NCBI GenBank assembly: GCA_013368375.1
Contig: JAACJP010000003.1
Span: 310,001 to 374,000 of the forward strand
DNA from: Tricholomella constricta
Lineage: Eukaryota; Basidiomycota; Agaricomycetes; Agaricales; Lyophyllaceae
DNA length: 64,000 nucleotides
Direction of reading: 5' to 3'
Each line of letters starts with the position of its first letter. Within the stretch, counting starts at the first letter, position 1. The position numbers and the translations under genes are program-made. Below are positions 1 to 12,096 of the stretch, one piece after another. The notes under the pieces are model-generated. The model was not told the origin of the DNA and ran no database searches. It worked only from the letters and a program-made list of their open reading frames with translations.

Positions 1-3000
1 CTCGAAAACGGGCGAACCTTGGTGTCACTCACGACGCGTCCGATATCACCGCCTCTCCACCTTCCCCGGAAATTCAACGCCTCGGTCAGCGAAGGCGCAT
101 AGCGACTCAGAGCATGGAGTCCAACATCACATCGTCTGACGACTCCTTGCCAGACGTCACAAAGATCCTCGCGGGTCCGTCGAAGCCCCGCATCATGAAG
201 GGCAGATCGCCGTCGCCCGCGACTTCCGCGGCTGCAGATCCCGTCCTCGATTCTAAATTCACTCGTTTCAGACTCACTATGCCTATGGAGTCACCTAGTC
301 GCGTCCAGGCCGCGTGGGTGCTTGCTAAAGGGGACGTGAAGAAGGCTACCGGATTGTTGTCGGATCCCCTCTGGGTTGCTCCGTCATCGCCTACGACAAG
401 GAAGACAGAGAAGGACACTGTCGGGCGGGTCAAAGAGATCGAAGAGGCTACCAAGGCACAAAGGGTTGCTGTGAAAGAGAAAGGAAAGAAATCGCTCATT
501 TACGCCAACCGTCCTATCCTAGACGCTAAGCCGCCCAGTGTCTCGACCCCTCAGCCAAAGCGCGTTATCGACCTTACCACTGGTACTCCTGCATCCCCCG
601 AAACTCCTGTGGTGATGCCTCGGAGAAAGAGGATTAAAAAAATGGTAGTGGACTCCGAATCGGAGGCGGAATTCGGGGAGAGCGACGATGACGATCGGCA
701 GGGCAAATCTGGGCGCTCAGAACCTGCGAAAGACCTTCGTGCATTGGAATACTTCAACACGACGGGCGCCGATGCACTACAAGAGTTAACAGGTACACCG
801 CTCTTCTGTCTTCATCGTTGTCCCTCCTTGTGACAAAATTACAGGTTGCACGCCCGAACAAGCCGAAACTATAATTCAATTGCGTCCATTTGTGTCAATC
901 GACGACTTGAATGCAAAGTTGGGCCAGGGCAAGAAGAAAACTGGCCCGGCTGGAATCAGTCCTAGGATGTTTGAGGAATGCCAAAAAATCTTTGACGAAT
1001 ACGGAGTGGTCGATAACATCCTTGAAGACTGTGAAGAGATTGGCGCAACTCTCCGAGCCGCAATCGCAACGTGGACGATCACATCAGCGGCAGAGAAGGG
1101 CAAGGGAAGGGAAGACTGCGCCACGCTTTCTCCGATGAGCGACGCGGACGATGGAGCTCTTAGCCTGGTTGCTCTTGGGTCCCTGAAATCTCAGAAGTCC
1201 AAAGACTATCTGGTTACACAGCCATCATTGCTATCTGAGACCGTGCGATTGAAAGAGTACCAATTACTTGGTGTGAATTGGCTCAATCTGTTGTATCGGA
1301 GCAACCTTAGCTGTATCTTGGCCGACGAAATGGGCACGTACTATTCAGCGTGTATGATCATCATCTAGTGCTCATAATCCTTAACGAGCAGGCCTCGGGA
1401 AAACCATCCAAGTCATCAGCTTCTTGGCCCATCTCAAGGAAAAAGGAAACAAGGGACCACATCTCGTCGTTGTACCGTGAGTATTACGATTTCATGCCGT
1501 GTATCTGTACTGAGTCTCGCCTTAGTTCTTCAACACTAGAGAATTGGTGTCGTGAATTCGCCCGATTCGCACCTTCAATAGCCGTCCAGACCTACTACGC
1601 CGGAAAAGATGAGCGTGCTGAACTTCGACAAACTCTTTACGATACACAGCGGTGCAAGAGTGGGACTGATGATGGCTGGGAGGTTCTCATTACGACGTAC
1701 AATTTGGCACAAGGAGATGATCGTGACCGCAAATTCTTTAGGCGGATTGAATGGGATGTGAGTGTCGCAATCACTATCTTATCGGATATAAACAGGTTAT
1801 TGAAGACGCGTCGCAGTCTTGTGTTTATGATGAAGGGCACGTTCTCAAAAATTTCCAGTCGCAACGCTACCAGTCGTTATTGAAGTTTGGCTCAAACTGG
1901 CGGTTGCTTTTGACTGGGACTCCCCTGCAAAACAACTTACAGGAGCTTGTGGTATGTCAACCGAACCAGTCAGCCAAAGTTTCACTTATCATGAGTTTCA
2001 GTCTTTGATGAATTTCATCCTGCCTCACCACTTTGCGGAGTCCATAAATTCATTGCGCGCAATTTTCAAGGTCAAAGGGGATTCAAAGGTCACTTTACTG
2101 GCCCAAGAACGTGTTTCGAGGGCAAAGAAGATGATGACCCCGTTCGTACTGCGTCGACGCAAGGATCAGGTTATTTCTCAATCGCTTCATGATTTTTTCT
2201 TACTTAAAATCCCTTCTTAGGTCCTCAAAGACCTGCCTAACAAAACAGAGCGGATTGAATGGTGCAAAATGACAGATCTTCAACAGTCTATCTATGAGGA
2301 TGCTCTTCAGCGTTCAAGGAAGACCGTCTTTGATGAGACGATCACCGCAGATGACGCAGAATCTCCCTTGACCAAAGGACGCCCCAAAGCTTCGAAGAAA
2401 AAAGTGCGAACCAATGGACGGACAAAGGATAAGATGTACCTTGAGAACAGTTCCAATGTTCTCATGGATTTACGCAAGGCGGCGTCACATCCAATGCTTT
2501 TCCGGACACACTACACGGATGCCATATTGTCGGGGATCACCAAGCAATTGCTCAAAGAACCCGATTTCAAGAAGCGAGGAGCTCTTTTTGACCTCGTAAA
2601 GGAAGACATGTCGGTTATGACCGACGCAGAACTCCAGGTCTTTTGTGCAACCTATAAGGTCAGTATTTTACACAGTCCTTTGTCATATCCTTTGTGAAAG
2701 GTCGCCCCTCAGTCGACGCGCAAGTATCTTCAAGATGAGAAATGCTATCTTGATGCAGGGAAAGTACAAGTCCTCATGAAACTCCTCACCGACTACCGCA
2801 AAGATGGGAGGAAGGTGCTTGTATTTTCGCAGGTTCGTTGCTTGCTGCCTTTTTTTCCACCTTATGGTCGCAGATGTTAACGTCCATTTGCTCAGTTTAC
2901 ACAGATCCTCGATATACTTCAGGCCATCCTGAAACACAACTCCATCAACTATTTGATTTTAACAGGCAGCACGCCTGTGGATGTACGCCAGACGCTAGTG

Positions 3001-3451
3001 GACGAGTTTACTGAGGATCAATCGATACCAGTTTTCCTCTTATCGACCAAGGCGGGGGGGATGGGAATCAACCTGACTGCGGCATCGGTTGTCATCATGT
3101 ATGCTTCCTTTTTATCGGCCCGGCTTGCCACGATACCTGACAAAAAGAAATCCTCCGCATAGGTTTGATCAGGATTTCAATCCCCATAACGATCGGCAGG
3201 CACAGGATCGTGCATACCGGATTGGACAGAAGCGCGACGTCGAGGTGGTCAAATTAATCTCACGTGGTACCATAGAAGAGGACATGCTAAAGCTCGGGGA
3301 GACGAAATTGGCGCTCGATGAGGCGGTTGCAGGAGAGACTGAGAAGGAGGAAAGCGCCCCCGAACGGGAGATGAAAACATCATTGATGAACGTGCTCAGG
3401 CAGCAGTTCGAGAAGCAACAAGGGAGCATAACTTCGGAGGGCTCAGCATAG
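1..3451 (+). CDS. FUN30: Fun30/SMARCAD1-type SNF2 chromatin remodelling ATPase (5' end outside window)
   Basis: Nuclear SNF2-family ATPase of the Fun30/Fft3/SMARCAD1 group, which in yeasts acts in heterochromatin maintenance and DNA end resection. Ten exons: <3-792, 845-1333, 1392-1476, 1526-1757, 1817-1951, 2002-2169, 2221-2658, 2701-2832, 2896-3098, 3163-3451; the frame closes across all of them. The N-terminus is charged and low in complexity. The ATPase core reads DEMGLGKT (Walker A, split by an intron), YDEGHVLKN (motif II; DEGH is typical of this subfamily), LTGTPLQNN, and late helicase motifs [11 protein letters not shown] and QDRAYRIGQ. The frame is open from base 3 to the first ATG at 114 without a stop, so the true start probably lies upstream of the window. 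The intron at 1334-1391 uses a GC donor. It converges on BET5, with 95 bp between the stop codons. Confidence 0.93.
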
Positions 3452-3546
3452 ACGGATTTTGGTTTATTGTTGGAGACACGCACTCAATCTTGGAATCACT
3501 TTAGATTTATCATTCTTCGACAGTTCAAACTTTTGTAGCATTAGGT

Positions 3547-4314
3547 CTAGGGGAAAACGGACAGTCCTCGAACAAGTCTATCGATGCTTGCACGGAAATA
3601 CTCGTTGTCAATACCATGCTCCCTAGAGTCCATTTTGACGAGTGGATTGCGAACAACGTATTCGAGGAAAGGACCGACGTATATTTGCCGTAAGACGAAA
3701 CGCAGGGAATCCGTATTGGGATCACTGAGCATCACGAATTTGTAGCCTGATGGGGTCTCGTAGAGGTGAAGTTTATAGGCCGAAGTTCGATAATTAACAA
3801 ATTGTTCGTCTCTGTATGGAAAGGCTCCAGAAACTTGTGTGATCTTTGAGAATCGACTGGCTCGTACCTCCCTGAGAGTTTCTTGATCATATTGCGTAAT
3901 GATAATATCACGCCGTAGACCAGTTTCGCTTCTTCATCGAATGCTAGACCAGTACTTGATAGGGCTATAGGTGGTGCAGGAGTTTGCAGGAGGGGTGTCA
4001 TGGGTGATTGTGCCGACATATCATTAACTGCAACAACGATGCCTGATCCAGAAGAGAGGGTATCGCGAGGGCTGGTGAAGCCAGATGCTTGTCCAGATGT
4101 GGTGGCCAAGGTGCTTGGAGGCGCTACAGCTTGCGACACGGCAGGCAGGATTCCTCCTTCAACAGCAGGCTTTGGGCGCCTTGTCCGATGCCAATCCTGA
4201 TAATAAATACATATACAGTGCCTGTTTCCAACGCCCCGTTAAAATACTATTCTGAGATGTGCAGACGTTGAATCCGACGCACCTGTCATAGATATACAGA
4301 CTGTGGATGGTCAT
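3547..4314 (-). CDS. BET5: TRAPP complex subunit Bet5 (TRAPPC1)
   Basis: Small longin-fold subunit of the TRAPP tethering complexes (ER-Golgi and Golgi traffic, Rab GEF core). Three exons on the minus strand: 4283-4314, 3868-4221, 3547-3811, giving 216 residues. The start MTIHSLYIYDR is the typical Bet5 beta strand. After the second intron the family-specific block NYRTSAYKLHLYETPSGYKF and the end part LRFVLRQIYVGPFLEYVVRN are clear. The protein is longer than the roughly 150-residue yeast form because of a Ser/Thr/Pro-rich insert of about 70 residues after the first strand, placed before the conserved EEAKLVYGVILSLRNMIKKL helix. Basidiomycete homologues may carry such inserts; I infer it is a disordered loop. 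Confidence 0.9.
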
Positions 4315-4423
4315 GGTCCTTGTCAAGGTACTTGAATTACGTAAGACACGATCCATTCTACGCGTACAACCAAGGCCCTTTACGAGAAATTATCCAGCAC
4401 TCCATGTACCGACTCATTTCAAT

Positions 4424-5723
4424 TCATGTCTTGAAAGCGTATTTCTCGTTTAAGTAAAGAGGAACAGTCCCGATCGTACTCATTCGTGGAAGTCCAGGCT
4501 CTGGCTTATAGGGATAGTAATAGCTCGCATCGGTGTCGACAGGTGCGTTGATGTACGATGGGAGATAGAAATTTGTTTGAAAGCCTAGCACTGTTGGGTT
4601 GGGGTGAACAGTCACAATGAGTGTCTGCAATAGAAGCCCTCAGATTGCTGTCAACCTAAAGAAATTTATTGCCAAACACACGATGTTATCCCCACAGACA
4701 CCAGGTGATTTCACTCTCCAACTTAACACGGCATTGAGATTGCCGGATGTTATTCGATCTGTATCTGCCCATTTTCGAACCGTTGTCTTCATTTCTTTGT
4801 TGCCCTGGACAAGCCATCAGTCGATGCCTAGGCAAATGTGCGTTTTCTAACTCACAACGAGCTTCCATGCGATCAAAGGCAACGCAAACACCAATAGACA
4901 TCCTACAAAGATACCAAAACTCGCGCTGTGAATCTAGTGATGGATGTGGCGTTCAATATCAGTGACTCGTTCAACGTCAGACAATGTTATTACTTACCTG
5001 GATTTGGCGCAAGGCATTATCTTCGCGCGTAGCAGAACGACCAATATTTCGGAGGACGAGATGGTGCACCGACAACGGAACCACCAGAGTCACTCTGAGG
5101 AAAGATTGTCGTAAAGATTAAATGGCGTAGATAGTACCACGTACAAAAGCCCAGTAACAATCCAAAGCAGTTCCAGGCGGGGCTTTGAGTAATGCGAAGC
5201 CAAATTGACTATTGCCAGGATTCTAGCTCCCCACGAGTCCTGAGAGATCTACAAGGATACCTTATGAGATATAACACGAGTAATTGAAAGGAGACAAACA
5301 TGACTCCGAAGTTCAAAGGGTACAGACGGCAGTACGGTCTGCTTGATCGATAAGTTCTACATGTATCGATCGAAACGATTCAGAGGTTCCTCACGTTAAA
5401 ATTAAATATAACGTACAAGACTGATTTCACTTGTCGCACCCCGCCTCTGATGGTAGGTCGGCGAGAGCATCGGATAGTTCGCTTTCCTGGAAGCGAAATG
5501 GAACCAAGAAAACTAAAAAAATCGCGATGAAAGAAAGCAGGCAATGAAGATGAGCGAAAAGACGAAAGGCAGACGTGCGTGTCCAGACGCGCAAGGACTG
5601 AAGGAAAGGCGAAGAGAGTATCCTGATGCCTCGTAATTGCCACAGACTTAAAAGGAACAACCGCCAATAGCAACGAACAACGATTGCCATTGCGTTGGTG
5701 GACGTAGACGCGTTGACGACCAA
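4424..5723 (-). CDS. Unassigned multi-pass membrane protein, gene model uncertain
   Basis: I do not recognise the family. Several coding blocks on the minus strand join through plausible introns. The 3' exon (stop at 4424) encodes a C-tail ending LYLNEKYAFKT. It is preceded by blocks with hydrophobic segments such as FGIFVGCLLVFALPLIAWKL, a block containing RLELLWIVTGLL, and further up a region with LLSFIAIFLVFLVPF near 5540. A start at about 5723 (MVVNASTSTNAM) is possible. The intron 5' of the segment RILAIVNLASHYSKPR could not be placed with certainty (candidate donors near 5260-5310). Four or more transmembrane segments and a cytosolic or lumenal tail rich in Tyr and Pro are visible. Treat coordinates as approximate; no function is proposed. 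Confidence 0.45.
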
Positions 5724-5907
5724 GAGGTGATAATGTGTATTTAGTCCGAACTGCGTGATCCAAGCGATCGTTCGTCACTAGCGTCAATTGCCAAGGCTTA
5801 GCATATGATATAAGTACGAAAGCTAAGTAACATAAGCCACACCCTCGAATGTTGGCTACTTGCTGACTGAAATGGCGCTCACTATCCCCCGTAGATACAT
5901 GGGTAGC

Positions 5908-7304
5908 CTAGAAACCAGCTTGCATCGATCTCATACTACCGATCGGTAAACGGTACAGAGGCAGACTGAAATACTTTCGACTATCTCCCCATCGGCCTTC
6001 TTTCATATCGAACGTGACGTCGATGTCAAACCATTGAACGTCAATTCCCACACCGGCGAGATGGAGTTCGGCGATGTGTGTGTAGACATCGTAAAACAAA
6101 GGATCTGTATCCATTCACAATTAGCTGGCTCCAGGTGCGCTAAAAGAATCCTCACTGGTTGCCCCCAGGCCATTGAAAAAGCTGAATCGAGATTCGGGCC
6201 CAGCGAGGAGATCGGGAAGATGCTCAAAGAATTGTTGCAATTCGCCGTAATCCTCAGAAAACGTGTCTGTGTAAATCACATCGAAGCCTCCAACGCCGAG
6301 AACGGAGTCACTGGCAACGAAATCTTGCCATTTACCCTCCAAGATCTTGACCCCAGGTTTCTCATACCAGCCTCGTTCCTTCATGTGTTGCAGAACGTCA
6401 GGATGAGGTTCGATAATGACGTGTTCAGTAGGCCGCACATGGAGAGATTGGAAAAGGCTATCGATCTTGGGCAGAATTTGAGTCAGTGCGTTACAAAAAC
6501 GGAAGGGAAGACCAACTATGCCTAATCCAAAACCAACGTTGAGAACCTTCAGCTTCTGGGCGTTAGGATGACCTTTGCATAAGCGTTGGACGGTATCTTC
6601 CATTATTCCTTGCTCCCAGCCCATCATGACACCAACCTCCTCTCCGCCGACTCTCAAGAGACAGATATCCTGGCCAAAACTATCCTTGGAATACGCTAGT
6701 TTAGAAGAAAGGAATGCATCCGTAGATCCAGTAGCCGATGAATCGGTCTCTTTTAAAATAAGGCTAGAGGAACTCTCGATGGAGGCTTTGGACGAAAGAA
6801 GGGAGAGCAGCAGCTCTAATATGGGTCAATATCAATATTCTGACAACGACAGGCAATTGAACAAGATACCTGCGCGTATTCCAGCATTACGGATGATGTC
6901 ATAAGTTTCCGAGTCATTTAAAGAAAGAGCTATATCGCCTGCAGTGTTTTTTAGATTGTCCACTATGGGATTAGTAAATAAGCCGTCCTCCATCGTACAT
7001 GTGTTCTGGTCGACTTGCCTGCATTCCAGACAGCGCCTCTTTCGATTAGGTACTTTACAAGCTCTGCGTTCTGCATGTAGGCTGCAGCATGTAGAGGCGA
7101 CATCCCTTCCGCAACATTTTGATACCAGACCGGGGCATCTGAATCGATGATGCCTTTTATGACCTCCAGAGGTTCGTCTGCGATGATGGATTCGATCAGG
7201 TGATCTCCAAGACTAGATAAAGCCTGAATTTCAGCGTCCGCGACCACACCGGATAGGTCTGCCATTAGGTTGGTACAAACTTGAAGTTGAACTCGAATGG
7301 ACAT
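5908..7304 (-). CDS. RMT2: Arginine N5 (delta)-methyltransferase Rmt2 with ankyrin repeats
   Basis: S-adenosylmethionine-dependent methyltransferase of the Rmt2 family, which in yeast methylates the delta nitrogen of an arginine in ribosomal protein L12. Exons on the minus strand: 7019-7304, 6870-6938, 6156-6815, 5908-6104; 403 residues. The N-terminal part carries ankyrin-type helices (GMSPLHAAAYMQNAELVKYL). The Rossmann methyltransferase part has VLNVGFGLGIVG (SAM glycine loop), HVIIEPHPDVL, and the family signature FDVIYTDTF followed by FFNGLGATN. The first intron (6939-7018) has a perfect AG|GCAAGT donor, that is GC rather than GT, and the reading frame requires it. The start codon lies only about 20-60 bp from the truncated end of a LINE, so the native promoter appears displaced or replaced. 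Confidence 0.93.
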
Positions 7305-7321
7305 GGTATCAGTAATGGCAC

Positions 7322-9844
7322 GTGATTTTCTGCTCGGTCCTATCCATGGTTGAAGCAATGGACGACAGCCTCCTGATCTACTCGTCCCTTCCATTACTTT
7401 TGGATATATCCAGGAGTGCTGACCGTTTTCAGGCAACTTATGGTTGGGAAACTGAGTGGGGCAAAAGCGTCTTCTACGCCTACAACTCCCACCTCTACCC
7501 AGCTACAAATCCCACTTCTACCATTTCCATCCCTTCAGTGGACTATCAAAACCCGTCTTCCCCTGCCACCTTTTATCATGCCGTTAAAGTCGTCACGTCT
7601 CACACCGTTTTCTTGCGCGTGCCCATCAATCAGCCAGATGTTCATTTCGCTCATCTTAACGATCTCATCGAGGACTTCGACTTCCCTGTCTTGCATAAGC
7701 GTCTCCCTCTCACCGCCCTTCGCAGGATAATCTCGCAACATCTCTTCTCCAAAATTCGCCCCTTACTCGCATTCCAACCCATCTCACGAACCCTAGCAGA
7801 CCGCTTGGACCGCTCAATCGCTTCAAAGGTCCACAAATACCTCGGCTTCCCGTTCATCTTCGGTTCCGAGCTCCTCTCCCTACCCATCTCCCTACGAGGC
7901 TTTGGCTTCCCATGCATCTCCACCCACAATGACGCCCTTGCCGTTTCCGGCCTCCACCGGGACTTAAACCATCACGTCGACGTATTTCGTCTCATGGCCA
8001 ACATCACCCTCGCCGACTGGACATGTCAATACAACCTATGTGCCTCTCCTCTGTCGAGCCCAGGCATACTTCGGCACCCCCTTCGCCTTGAGCGCCACAT
8101 CCCACACTCCTGGCCGACTGCGCAGACTGTCCTTAGGGACCTCTCGCTATCCCTCACGCCCTCTGACCTCAGTTATATCACCTCTGGTCATGTTGACATC
8201 CAGCACCTATATTCCTTATCGCGCTCTCTTCCGTCCTTTAACCTACCACTTGATTTCATCCCCTCTAGAACCTTTGCTAATTTTTCACGTTACAATATGT
8301 CCCTCCTTTTCCACTTCGGCACCTGGGTCCTCGATCCGGATACCGAAATTCCTATCTCCTTTTCCCCGGCTCCCCTACCCCACACTGCCCCCTCTACCCT
8401 TCGCCGCGATTGGCCCCTTCTCCTTTCCTGGTTCAGAATCCTTCCTAACATCGTTCGTGACGTGTCTCGTACTGACCAATTACTCCTTCTTCCCCGTCCC
8501 ACGCGGCAACGCCTAGCAGAAAATATGATCCGAACGTTGCATCGCCATGAACCCCTACCGCTTGCCCATGCTTCGCCAGACCCACACCTGCTAGCAACTG
8601 ACGCTTCTCTCACCATCCGCCCGCATACAAGCTCCCCGCTCGTCACCTTCGCTGTCGTTACAGATCGTACCGTGTTCGTCTCCACCCTCGACAATTTCCG
8701 TGGTTCAGCCTCAATCCACCGCGGCGAAGCCTATGCCATCGCCGCTGCACACGTCCTAGCCCAATCCTCCCACCATACCCTGTATACTGACCACCTTAAC
8801 TCCGTCAACCTTATAAACTCTTTCCCCATAGATTCTTACCGACTCGCGTCCAACCCTGCCCGTTCCATCTACCGATGGGTTCACAATCTCTCCTCCCGGG
8901 CCCGTAACACTCCCTCCACAACCCTCCAGGTCCAGCATGTCCGCGCCCATACATCCTCTCCCTCCATCCCTGCTGTACTCAATCGTATCGCTGACCATGT
9001 CGCTTCCACATATCACAACTTCCTGCCTCCCCCACCTCCGGCACCTATCCCGACCTTCTTCATGGACGACTACATGCTCCACTCCCCTTCCGACGGGTGG
9101 ATTGAAACTAACATGACTGACTATATACAGACTCAACTATTCCGCCTTCGGTCCCAACGGCTTCCTTTCCCTTCCGCTCTTACACTTAACTTTTACGATC
9201 ACCGCCCTCCCCCAGATTATCCCTACCTTCACGCACCTTCCTCTTACTCAGCGGTCGTGCAACTTTACCTCCGTGCAAACCAGCTGGACACCGCCGCACG
9301 CCTATCATCACGGATGCGATCAGGCGAACAGCCGTACTGTCGTTTTGGATGCCCAACCACTGAAGATGCTCGCCACATCTTCGTCCACTGTCCTCGGTTT
9401 GCTGCCCTCCGTAAGGACATGGATGAAACCACTGCCCAGGCCACCTCCACGTTACTCGATGTCTTTCGGATTCCCTCCGCTGGCCAGGCACGCGCTCTCG
9501 AACGCGCCAGAACCCTGTCGTGTGACTCCGAGAGTTGGCCTTTAGGGTACACCATGTACTTTTATGGTGTCATTCCGAAGCTCGACGACATCTGCCCTGA
9601 CGTTGGAGGCACATCCCTCACGACTCTACAGGTTCAACGTCTGCGACTACGCATTTCCGCCACTTGGCACACGGCTTGTATCCGTCTCGCTGGCAGAATC
9701 TGGGGAATTGTCAAGCGCTCGCAACGTGAGAGGGTGAACCCCTCCCCTTCGCCGACCCGCTCCCATACTGTTAACCTCCCTTCTCATCTCTCTCAATTTA
9801 TTTCTCTCTCCGCTTCTAACAGATTTACTATTCATTTTGTCTAA
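7322..9844 (+). mobile_element. 5'-truncated non-LTR retrotransposon (LINE, Tad-like), RT tail plus RNase H
   Basis: A single open frame of about 840 codons runs to a TAA/TAA-like end at 9844. Its beginning (DDSLLIYSSLPLLLDISR, then RFQATYGWETEWGKS) corresponds to the palm/thumb end of a LINE reverse transcriptase; the catalytic upstream part is missing. An RNase H domain follows with LATDASLTIRP, the acidic FRGSASIHRGEAYAIAAAH segment and the LYTDHLNSVNLI strand. Near the C-terminus a zinc-knuckle-like CRFGCPTTEDARHIFVHCPRF is present. Codon use is strongly C/T-rich, unlike the neighbours. No frameshift or stop is seen over 2.5 kb, so the copy is young or under constraint; truncation at the 5' end is the usual outcome of target-primed reverse transcription. 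It cannot be autonomous. Confidence 0.88.
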
Positions 9845-10479
9845 CGCTTACCCTACCTACTGGTTGACGAGGTGCTCCAATTGGCGTACCTGAGTTACTT
9901 ACGTAACGTAGTCAACTAATATGATTCCAATTCCAATTCCCCCGACGAGGTATAAGTAACCTTCTAATTCTGCCTGAGTAACTTAAGTTACGTAGTGAGT
10001 CGAGTTTATTCCAATTCCAATTGCATTGACATCATCATCGTGACCCTGTCGTGTCGCGTCATGTCGCGGTTCAGAAGGTAAAAGTGCTCTTATGTTGGAC
10101 CGAAAATGAGAGAGTGATGGAAAGGTTACCTAACTTTCAACTCAAGACACCACCATGGGGCTGGCGATGACTTATTTTCACGGAGGACAACGACGCCCAC
10201 CTAGTATACTTGAGAAAGTGAGAGGACGAGGAAAGCGAAGGCAAGGGAAGACAGATGTTCCGATATGAATGGATGAATGCCTGTTCCTTAAAAACATGCA
10301 TTCTGTTATCTTTCTCCGTCGGTGTCCTAAATCAAAAGGTTGAACAACAGGTATGTCTGGTGTCATAGAATTTGACGTTTCAATGGATGCACGGCGAGCG
10401 AAGAGATCAGGTTCTAGCAACAGCAGCTTCGAAAGCCCCGAGACATAGCTATGCTTCACCCAACGACAAATTGAAGAAA
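9845..10479. other. Gene-free stretch after the LINE
   Basis: Apart from the direct repeats at 9889-10024 and a short TGTCGCG-rich run near 10050-10072, I see no convincing coding or RNA feature. Frames on both strands are short and show no recognisable domain. Confidence 0.5.
9889..10024. repeat. Two imperfect 52-bp direct repeats downstream of the LINE
   Basis: Copies at 9889-9940 and 9973-10024, offset by 84 bp. Both start CCTGAGT, carry ACGTAGT in the middle and end in two units of ATTCCA. The second copy contains the perfect 14-bp palindrome GTAACTTAAGTTAC; the first has a degenerate version. They directly follow the LINE frame and may be its 3' untranslated tail or an older tandem repeat. 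Confidence 0.6.
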
Positions 10480-10783
10480 TCACTGAGTCGAAGCATCAAG
10501 TTCGACATCGCCAGAGACAAGTAATTGCAAAGCATAGGGTGCCGCGAGGATGTGAGGCAAATGATAGTCCGAAACTGAATGGGATGTTGACAGTCCATTC
10601 GGCTTTATGAAGAATAGGTATTTCGGCCGCGGTATGCTTGATAGGCCAAATCGTGTGGGCCGTCGAAGCTAGCTCACCCAAATCGGGGGACCCCAGAGGA
10701 TGTATAGAATACGAAATTCAGCGGTGGAAGTTAGAAGTACACACATGATAGAGTCGTGGCGGATACTGCGTAAACCGCGCCAT
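10480..10783 (-). CDS. Possible small spliced gene, unidentified
   Basis: Tentative. On the minus strand an ATG at 10783 opens MARFTQYPPRLYH directly before a GTGTGT donor. A downstream block ending at a stop at 10480 reads DYHLPHILAAPYALQLLVSG with protein-like composition and follows a CAG acceptor. The middle exon and exact junctions could not be settled. The start would lie 64 bp after the stop of the PRKRIP1-like gene on the same strand, so the block could also be an artefact in that gene's 3' flank. No family recognised. Confidence 0.25.
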
Positions 10784-10847
10784 GCTAAGTATATCCAATC
10801 ATGAAAAAAGGGAGATAGGCATTGGGACGTCCAGCTCCAGAGAACCC

Positions 10848-11564
10848 TCAGTCTTCGTGAATGGTGATTTTAGGGAGCTCGACAACCTGGATCGCCTCCG
10901 AAATAGCGACGTTAGCGCTGCTCGACAGGGCGTCTAGCGCATTCGGTTCAGCACGTTCTTCTTCCTCCTCACCATTACTGTCGTCTCCAGGTTGACGGAA
11001 AATCAATTCTTTTCCGTTGACAAGTCTCCTTTTCTTCACAGGAGCTGCCACCTCGCTGTCGTCGTGTGCCTGTGACATGGAGCTATCCTCTGCCCCACCA
11101 CCCTTAGTCTTCGCCCTTTCCTTTTTCTTCTGTCGTTTTGCGCGGTTCTTAGCTGTCTTCGCCTCGGCCAGTTCCTCCGCCTCTCGCCTCTTTCGTTCAA
11201 AGTCGGCTTCAAGAAGTTCCTGATGATACGATAGGTTTATCATGAGCACAAGCTGGGTCCTCGGGGCAAATCAAAACATTACCTTCTGGGCAGTCTCTTC
11301 CAGTAGTTTTAAGCGCTCATATTCTCTCCGCCGACTAGCTTTATAAACATGGAATTCTCCACTGCCTGCACCAGCACTGGAGCCTTGAACATTCTTCATC
11401 ATTTCGCGCGGTGGGCGAATGGTCTTCTCCTTGGGCGCTGGCGGGACATAAGCCGGCTTTGAGGGATCCTTAAGGAGTTTTTCAAGTTGTCCTCGCTGTT
11501 TCTCGACAGCAGTGAGGGCATGGCGATTTACTGGCGGTATCGTCGTTGGTGTTGAATCAGCCAT
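10848..11564 (-). CDS. PRKRIP1-like spliceosomal protein (DUF1168)
   Basis: Two exons on the minus strand, 11283-11564 and 10848-11219, encoding 217 residues. The first exon ends with the hallmark DUF1168 block GSGEFHVYKASRRREYERL. The second is a highly charged helix (KRREAEELAEAKTAKNRAKR and on) with a basic nuclear-localisation-like KKKERAKTK run and an acidic, Ser-rich tail. In human, PRKRIP1 is a double-stranded-RNA-binding component of the catalytic spliceosome, lying along the U2/U6 region as a long helix; the same role is inferred here. Intron 11220-11282 separates the conserved block from the coiled helix. Confidence 0.85.
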
Positions 11565-12096
11565 TGGTTTCGAAGGTCCTTGTCAAACAATGCTTAAGCA
11601 TCTTGATTATATAAGCTCATCGAGGTGCACAAGTTCAACTTCATGCGCAGGCCCCGGGAAGCTCACATATAATATGTTCCAAAACCCCTAAAATCGGCCT
11701 GAAACACGTACGCCGACAGGGGTTTTACGTGAGAACGCGTCGCCAGCGTCTGCTCAACCGGAATGGCGTATTTGACGCGTTCGCGAAAATGTTTTGGGGC
11801 CCTCCTATCTTCTCGACAAATATATATGAGAGCTTCTCGGGGCCTTCATGCGCTTCACGCCGATATCAGGTACAAATTTTGTCGTATCGCAGTGGAACGC
11901 ACATTTCTCAGGTTGCTCTCAGTACGCACTCCCTTCGATTTAGAATTGGCAAGTTCCAACATTGCCGAGATGCCATTTTGAGTCCAGTTCGTCTCGCAAT
12001 TTCCAGTCCCATGTATTCTCATGCCCTCGGAGATCAGATACAGCATGCCTCACTGTGAAGGTCGTGTAAGGTACACAGTCCCAGTCCGTGCAACTA
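11565..12096. other. Intergenic stretch, nothing recognised
   Basis: Lies upstream of the PRKRIP1-like gene and downstream of the hemerythrin-like gene. Short frames on both strands have no domain signal. It likely holds the PRKRIP1 promoter and the hemerythrin 3' UTR. Confidence 0.5.

Noticed and set aside
8290..9555. Several minus-strand frames inside the LINE
   Set aside because: Arise from the C/T-rich codon bias of the RNase H frame; no similarity to LINE ORF1 or host genes.
7322..9844. LINE frame as a host gene
   Set aside because: Order of RT tail, RNase H and zinc knuckle is that of a retrotransposon, and the RT core is missing.
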